Source: Brevibacillus formosus
GTDB taxonomy: Bacteria > Bacillota > Bacilli > Brevibacillales > Brevibacillaceae
Direction: 5' to 3'
Length of the DNA stretch: 64,000 nucleotides
NCBI RefSeq assembly: GCF_003013405.1
Contig: NZ_PXZL01000018.1
Location: 1-64,000 of the forward strand
Part shown: positions 59,936-64,000 of the stretch, piece by piece
Layout of the letters: each line of letters opens with the position of its first letter
Position numbering within the stretch: the stretch's first letter is position 1
Translations under genes and position numbers: made by a program
Notes under the pieces: model-generated
What the model saw: only the letters and a program-made list of their open reading frames with translations
Told to the model about the DNA's origin: nothing
Database searches by the model: none

Positions 59936-60566
59936 TGATCATGCGATTGTACGCTCTGGGCTGGGGATGCTGATCAACGCCCAGGAGGACATGGAAGTCG
60001 TCGGTTATGCAGCTGACGGAAAAGAGGCATGTGAAAAAGCATTGGAAGTCCGGCCCAACGTCGTCCTGATGGATTTGAGCATGCCGCCTGGGGAAAACGG
60101 CTTGACGGCAACGGCCAGACTGAAGGAAACGGCACCAGATATTCAGGTGCTCGTGCTTACGATGCATGATGACGAGGAATACTTGTTTCGGGTACTGCAA
60201 GCTGGTGCTGCCGGCTATATATTAAAAAGTGCCCCTGACCTCGATTTGATCACGGCAATCCGTTCGGTCAATCAAGGCATGGCGTATTTGTATCCATCTG
60301 CGACGAAATCTCTGATCGAGGAATTTTTGCAAATGGTCAAGAACGGTGAGGAGCAGGCCAAGTACGACATCCTGACTGATCGGGAAAAAGAAGTGCTGGT
60401 CTTGATTGCAAAGGGCTTCAGCAACAAGGAGATTGCTGAGCAGCTCACTGTTTCCGTTAAGACGGTGGAATCGCATAAAGCGCACATTATGGAAAAGCTC
60501 CACCTGCGTACGAGGCCTGATTTGGTGCGGTATGCGATTAAGAAGGGCTGGCTGGATTTTGAGTAA
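59910..60566 (+). CDS. NarL/NreC-type response regulator
   Basis: A 218-residue regulator. The receiver domain (about 1-120) has DDHAIVRSGL at the N-terminus, Asp in VVLMDLSMPPGENG and Lys in AAGYILKSAP. The LuxR-type helix-turn-helix lies at about 150-212 (LTDREKEVLVLIAKGFSNKEIAEQLTVSVKTVESHKAHIMEKLHLRTRPDLVRYAIKKGW). It overlaps the kinase by 26 bp and partners it. Palindromes before its own operon and before the oxidase operon are its likely binding sites. ATG after GGAGGGGGTAGAGG. Confidence 0.94.
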   Translation: MSIRVLIADDHAIVRSGLGMLINAQEDMEVVGYAADGKEACEKALEVRPNVVLMDLSMPPGENGLTATARLKETAPDIQVLVLTMHDDEEYLFRVLQAGAAGYILKSAPDLDLITAIRSVNQGMAYLYPSATKSLIEEFLQMVKNGEEQAKYDILTDREKEVLVLIAKGFSNKEIAEQLTVSVKTVESHKAHIMEKLHLRTRPDLVRYAIKKGWLDFE

Positions 60567-60597
60567 GGACGATCCCAATACGGGGTCGTCTTTTTTT
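60567..60597 (+). terminator. Terminator of the oxygen-sensor operon
   Basis: GACGATCCC and GGGGTCGTC pair around AATAC, followed by seven T. Confidence 0.9.
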
Positions 60598-60639
60598 GTG
60601 TCGAACCTGTGACCAAAAACGGTCATAAAACGGTCGAAA

Positions 60640-60707
60640 TCAGGGGTTTCCCGGAACATTTTAGGGGATTTCCCCGAATTACTTCCAAGGGGTTCCAGCG
60701 GTAGAAT
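60640..60707 (+). promoter_or_regulatory. Oxidase promoter with two NarL-type-like palindromes
   Basis: TCAGGGGTTTCCCGGA (60640-60655) matches the palindrome before the sensor operon at 13 of 16 positions. A second, TTAGGGGATTTCCCCGAA (60661-60678), is centred about 32 bp before a -10 TAGAAT (60702-60707). Activation by the adjacent response regulator is inferred. Confidence 0.6.
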
Positions 60708-60763
60708 GAAGGCGTGAAAACTACACCGCGCCCATGAGGCACGTAGGAAAGGAGATGAGCGCG

Positions 60764-60931
60764 ATGGAGACGCAAGTTGACAAGGCGGAGAAAGGCAAGA
60801 AATCTAGATCCAGCAAGCTGCAAACGGACCAGGAAGACTTGAAGGGAACGTTTGTCGCGGTTCTGATCGTCGGAGGTATCATTTTAGTCGGTTGGTTGGG
60901 TGTATTCGGGCTTTTTCTGGATAGGGCGTAA
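60764..60931 (+). CDS. Cytochrome c oxidase ba3-type subunit IIa
   Basis: A 55-residue protein with one helix (GTFVAVLIVGGIILVGWLGVFGLFL) preceded by a charged tail, ending in DRA. This matches the small subunit IIa of ba3-type oxidases, which supplies the helix missing from the short subunit II. ATG at 60764 lies nine bases after AAAGGAG; the ATG at 60755 abuts the ribosome site. It is 23 bp before subunit II. Confidence 0.88.
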   Translation: METQVDKAEKGKKSRSSKLQTDQEDLKGTFVAVLIVGGIILVGWLGVFGLFLDRA

Positions 60932-60954
60932 TAAGGAAGTAAAGGAGGGTACTT

Positions 60955-61422
60955 ATGCATTTGCATCGATATGAAAAAATCTGGTTGATGCTTGGCGCAG
61001 GCGGTTTGGCCTTATTTATTGTATTGTTGTGCGTCAATGCGTTTGCCATGGGGATGGCTCCGCCAAGTAATATGGAAATGATTGATCCGGAGAAGGTTAC
61101 GGAGACGCCTCCTTTTGATAAACCAGGCTTGAAGCAGGTAGGAGACAACGAATATGACGCCTACATGACAGCATTTGCGTTCGGCTTCGCTCCGACCAAG
61201 ATGGAAATACCGGTTGGCGCAACGGTGAATTTCCACGTCACGAGTCCAGACGTTATTCACGGTTTCCAGATTCCAGAGACCAATATTAACTTCATGGTTC
61301 TGCCTGGGCACATCAGCTCGGCGACACATACGTTTGACAAGCCAGGCGAGTATTTGATCCTTTGTAACGAATACTGTGGCGCAGGTCATCAGGTAATGGC
61401 GACCACAATTATTGTGAAATAA
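60955..61422 (+). CDS. cbaB: Cytochrome c oxidase ba3-type subunit II (CuA)
   Basis: A 155-residue subunit II with a single N-terminal helix (WLMLGAGGLALFIVLLCVNAFAM) and a cupredoxin domain. The binuclear CuA ligands lie in SPDVIHGFQIPETN and LILCNEYCGAGHQVMATTI (two Cys, Glu, His, Met). It accepts electrons from cytochrome c and passes them to subunit I. The short single-helix form is typical of the ba3 (B-type) oxidases. Confidence 0.94.
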   Translation: MHLHRYEKIWLMLGAGGLALFIVLLCVNAFAMGMAPPSNMEMIDPEKVTETPPFDKPGLKQVGDNEYDAYMTAFAFGFAPTKMEIPVGATVNFHVTSPDVIHGFQIPETNINFMVLPGHISSATHTFDKPGEYLILCNEYCGAGHQVMATTIIVK

Positions 61423-61437
61423 AGGTAGGTGAATTCT

Positions 61438-63111
61438 ATGGTAATCGCACGGAAGATCGACGATACACTCCCCCATGTTCCGGTTCAGCGTTCTGCGGCA
61501 ACACTTAGTTTGGCCTATGTGTGGGTAGCTTATATTGCATTCGGATTGGCAGCAGTGGCAGGGATGGTACAGGGCATGGTTCGCGGTGGAATCATGGAAC
61601 TGCCGAGCTGGACAAATTATTATCAAATTTTGACCGCCCATGGCGTGTTGATGGCACTTATTTTTACTACGTACTTCATCGTCGGATTTATTTTCTCAGG
61701 AGTCGCCCGCACCACAGGTGGTTCCCTGCACGGAGCCGCTCTGAAATTTGGATGGGCAGGCTGGATTCTCATGACGCTAGGGACGTTGATGGCTGTTGTC
61801 ACTATTCTGATGAATGAAGCCTCTGTCCTTTATACATTCTACGCACCACTCAAAGCATCTCCGTACTTTTACATTGGTTCTGCCTTGCTCGTAGTAGGAA
61901 GCTGGCTAGCGGGATTCGGGGTTTTTGCCAGCTATCGCAAATGGAAACGCGAAAATAAAGGGAAAACGTCTCCGCTTTTTCTCTACATGGGGGTCACTAC
62001 TTACATCCTGTGGATTACTGCGACGATTCCTGTAGCGGTGGAGGTTCTGTTCCAACTCATCCCGTGGTCACTCGGGCTGGTCCCAACGATTAATGTCATG
62101 CTCAGTCGTACGCTGTTCTGGTTTTTTGGTCATCCGCTCGTTTATTTCTGGCTATTGCCTGCTTATATGGCGTGGTATGTATGCTTACCAAGAATCATCG
62201 GCGGTCACATCTTCAGTGATTCGCTCAGCCGACTCGCTTTTATCTGCCTGCTGTTGTTCTCGATTCCTGTCGGGTTCCACCACCAATTAATGGAGCCGGG
62301 AATCTCACCAGCATGGAAAATGATCCACGTTACACTGACGCTGATTGTTGTAATCCCATCTTTGATGACAGCATTTTCGATGTTTGCCATCTTTGAAACG
62401 ACTGGACGTAAAAAAGGCGGAGTTGGACTTTTCGGTTGGTTCAAAAAACTGCCTTGGACAGACGTACGTTTCTTTGCTCCATTTGTAGGGATGCTGTTCT
62501 TCATTCCTGGCGGAGCTGGGGGAATTATTAATGCAAGTAACCAGATTAACGCGGTCGTGCACAATACGATTTGGGTTACGGGTCACTTCCACATCACGGT
62601 AGGAGCAGCTGTTGCGCTCACCTTCTTCGGTGTCACCTTTTGGCTGATTCCAGCATTGACCGGACGGCAGTTGACCAAGACTGCGAATCGGATGGGAATG
62701 GTGCAAACGGTATTCTGGGCAGTAGGAATGTTCTTGATGTCGCTCGCCATGCACACGATGGGCCTGCAAGGAGCGCCACGCCGCACAGACTACACAACCT
62801 ATATGGATCATCCGTTAGCTCTGGGCTGGATGGATTACCAGCGCGTGATGGCTTTCGGTGGAGGACTGTTGTTCGTATCTGCGATTCTCTTGATCCTGAT
62901 CTTGCTGTACCTGACGTTCTACGCACCAAAAGGGAATACAGAATATCCGATTGCCGAGACAGAAACGACCCAAGAAGTTCCAAAAATTTTGGAACGCTGG
63001 CCAGTTTGGATTGGATTGGTCGCCTTCCTGATTATTCTCGCCTACGGTTATCCGATTTTGCAACAAATTCAGCACCAGGCACCAGGCTCGCCGCCTTTTG
63101 TCACTTGGTAA
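61438..63111 (+). CDS. cbaA: Cytochrome c oxidase ba3-type subunit I
   Basis: A 557-residue heme-copper oxidase subunit with about 13 helices. Low-spin heme ligand in QILTAHGVLMALIFTTYF; CuB ligands and the likely His-Tyr pair in FFGHPLVYFWLLPAYMAWY; HHQLMEPG; and the last heme histidines in VVHNTIWVTGHFHITVG. It reduces O2 to water and pumps protons. Start at 61438 after AAAGGTAGGTGAATTCT; the GTG at 61429 overlaps that site. The three-gene operon follows the oxygen-sensing two-component system. Confidence 0.95.
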   Translation: MVIARKIDDTLPHVPVQRSAATLSLAYVWVAYIAFGLAAVAGMVQGMVRGGIMELPSWTNYYQILTAHGVLMALIFTTYFIVGFIFSGVARTTGGSLHGAALKFGWAGWILMTLGTLMAVVTILMNEASVLYTFYAPLKASPYFYIGSALLVVGSWLAGFGVFASYRKWKRENKGKTSPLFLYMGVTTYILWITATIPVAVEVLFQLIPWSLGLVPTINVMLSRTLFWFFGHPLVYFWLLPAYMAWYVCLPRIIGGHIFSDSLSRLAFICLLLFSIPVGFHHQLMEPGISPAWKMIHVTLTLIVVIPSLMTAFSMFAIFETTGRKKGGVGLFGWFKKLPWTDVRFFAPFVGMLFFIPGGAGGIINASNQINAVVHNTIWVTGHFHITVGAAVALTFFGVTFWLIPALTGRQLTKTANRMGMVQTVFWAVGMFLMSLAMHTMGLQGAPRRTDYTTYMDHPLALGWMDYQRVMAFGGGLLFVSAILLILILLYLTFYAPKGNTEYPIAETETTQEVPKILERWPVWIGLVAFLIILAYGYPILQQIQHQAPGSPPFVTW

Positions 63112-63130
63112 GACAATACGTACGAAAAAA

Positions 63131-63170
63131 GCCGCTCATTCCGTTTGGAAGCGAGCGGCTCTCCTTTTTT
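63131..63170. terminator. Bidirectional terminator after the oxidase operon
   Basis: GCCGCTC and GAGCGGC pair around a loop, with AAAAAA before and CTCCTTTTTT after, and so serve both the oxidase operon and the convergent 34-codon gene. Confidence 0.85.
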
Positions 63171-63273
63171 AAAAAAACTCTAGCGCTGCCAATTCGGTAA
63201 AGGCAAGAATCAGATACCCGATTGCCAAAAGCCATAGGGCGAGAATTCTGAGGTCTTCCTCTTCAAATGGCAT
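63169..63273 (-). CDS. 34-residue membrane microprotein
   Basis: A 34-codon gene with a near-perfect ribosome site (AAAGGAGGAGTTGT) before ATG. The product MPFEEEDLRILALWLLAIGY plus LILAFTELAALEFF has an acidic N-terminus and one long hydrophobic segment. It converges on the oxidase operon and shares its terminator. No family is recognised; it may be an accessory of the oxidase or an independent stress microprotein. Confidence 0.65.
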   Translation of the reverse strand: MPFEEEDLRILALWLLAIGYLILAFTELAALEFF

Positions 63274-63334
63274 ACAACTCCTCCTTTTTCTCTTGTTAGC
63301 ACAACATATTCAAGAGGGAGGACATTGGTTTAGC

Positions 63335-64000
63335 TTATGGCTCGTATATCATTTTGCGTGTCATTCCGCCATCTATAATCAGCTCAGTACCCGTAATGAA
63401 GTCGTTGTCCTTTTGTGTCAAAAATAGGCACGCACGGGCAATATCGTCGGGTGTACCTACGCGACCCGCCGGATGCTGGGCATGATCACCGGGACGAAGA
63501 GCGGCATAATCGCGGTGTTCAATCCAACCGGGAGAGATCGCATTGACACGAATCCCATCGGGGCCGAGTGAGACACCAAGCGCATGTGTTAAGGATAAAA
63601 TGCCTCCTTTGGAAGCCGCGTATGCCTCCGAGTGAGGCTCGGACATGTGAGCCCGCGTCGAACAAAGATTAAGGATCGCGCCTCCACCATGGCGACGCAT
63701 GATTTTGGCTGCTTCCCTTGATGCGAGAAAAACACTGCGCAAATTCGTGTTCAAGATATGGTCCCACGCTTCGACTGTCAGTTCATAAGGGGATTCCCAT
63801 ACAGACAAGCCCGCGTTGTTGATCAAAACATCGAGCCGCCCCCAGCGTTCATCGACGGTTCTCATCAACTGTTCGATCTGCGCCGGCACGCTGACGTCGA
63901 TGTGCTCGAAATGGGCTGTGCCTTTCACTGTTTCAGTCGTGTTGATTAGCGAGGCCGTTTCCTCTCCCGCTGCGCGATTGTATTCGGCGATGACGACATG
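63335..64000 (-). CDS. Short-chain dehydrogenase/reductase, 5' end outside the window
   Basis: At least 222 residues of a classical SDR; the gene continues past the window edge, so the N-terminal Rossmann GxxxGxG motif is not seen. Visible are VVIAEYN (second strand), HIDVSVPAQIEQLMRTVDERWGRLDVLINNAGLSVWESPYEL (NNAG), the catalytic Ser in ILNLCSTRAHM, YxxxK as YAASKGG, VRVNAISPGWIEHRD (here IRVNAISPGW) and the C-terminal ITGTELIIDGGMTRKMIYEP. It is an NAD(P)-dependent oxidoreductase of unknown substrate. Confidence 0.93.
   Translation of the reverse strand, partial: HVVIAEYNRAAGEETASLINTTETVKGTAHFEHIDVSVPAQIEQLMRTVDERWGRLDVLINNAGLSVWESPYELTVEAWDHILNTNLRSVFLASREAAKIMRRHGGGAILNLCSTRAHMSEPHSEAYAASKGGILSLTHALGVSLGPDGIRVNAISPGWIEHRDYAALRPGDHAQHPAGRVGTPDDIARACLFLTQKDNDFITGTELIIDGGMTRKMIYEP

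Noticed and set aside
1-64000. CRISPR array, prophage, tRNA, rRNA or complete insertion sequence
   Set aside because: No regularly spaced repeats, integrase, structural phage genes, transposase or RNA-gene signatures were seen.

Overview
The window looks like chromosomal DNA of an aerobic, endospore-forming Gram-positive bacterium of the Paenibacillaceae, most likely Brevibacillus. This is inferred from strong GGAGG ribosome sites, moderate GC, sporulation genes (yunB, ytaF), Bacillus-type regulators and gene content, not from a database match. I see no rRNA, tRNA, CRISPR array, prophage or complete insertion sequence. Nearly all of the DNA is coding. The longer gene-free stretches hold riboswitches, repeats and promoters.

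Layout. 0.2-6.1 kb: an OmpR-type two-component pair, a HesB/YneR-like protein, a membrane-anchored SurA/PrsA-like protein with a cell-wall amidase (both between two copies of a short hairpin repeat), and an unknown protein. 6.2-12.2 kb, minus strand: a sigma-54-controlled catabolic locus with a YfcC transporter, an M20 amidohydrolase, an N-acylamino-acid racemase-like enolase and their enhancer-binding regulator, with a near-consensus -24/-12 promoter. 12.4-14.7 kb: a LytTR regulator and an acetyl-CoA hydrolase/CoA-transferase. 14.8-19.9 kb, minus strand: cytochrome bd (cydAB), then a quinone/electrophile-stress group (pirin, DoxX, azoreductase, MarR) joined by repeated 18-bp palindromes resembling MhqR sites. 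20-26 kb: pseudouridine catabolism (psuK-psuG), a VanZ-like protein and copA-copZ with two CsoR-type operators. 26.2-32.5 kb: a six-gene operon combining a PHP phosphoesterase, a TIM-barrel isomerase, SurE nucleotidase and a complete ABC importer.

32.5-45.8 kb is an osmotic and potassium region. Two c-di-AMP (ydaO/yuaA) riboswitches each follow a near-consensus sigma-A promoter. One precedes a glycine-betaine importer (opuA), the other precedes kdpFABC. The kdp operon starts with a 35-residue membrane microprotein overlapping kdpF and ends with an unusual 776-residue protein made of two KdpD sensor modules without a histidine kinase; no kdpE is present. 45.8-51.8 kb: a ureohydrolase-fold gene with no ordinary start codon, a nested inverted-repeat element, and a tandem duplication of an ECF sigma/anti-sigma pair with matching putative autoregulatory promoters. 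51.9-57.6 kb: a TetR/HXXEE pair with a 27-bp palindrome, ytaF, a Ca2+-type P-ATPase and yunB. 57.7-63.1 kb: a stalk-domain protein behind an ECF-type promoter, an NreBC-like oxygen-sensing two-component system (CX2CX11CX2C in its PAS domain) and a ba3-type cytochrome oxidase. Related palindromes lie at the same position in the sensor and oxidase promoters. The window ends inside a short-chain dehydrogenase gene.

The strongest candidates for new biology are the kinase-less tandem KdpD protein with its c-di-AMP and microprotein context, the inferred NreBC-oxidase circuit, the sigma-54 N-acyl amino acid operon and the phosphatase/ABC-importer operon.
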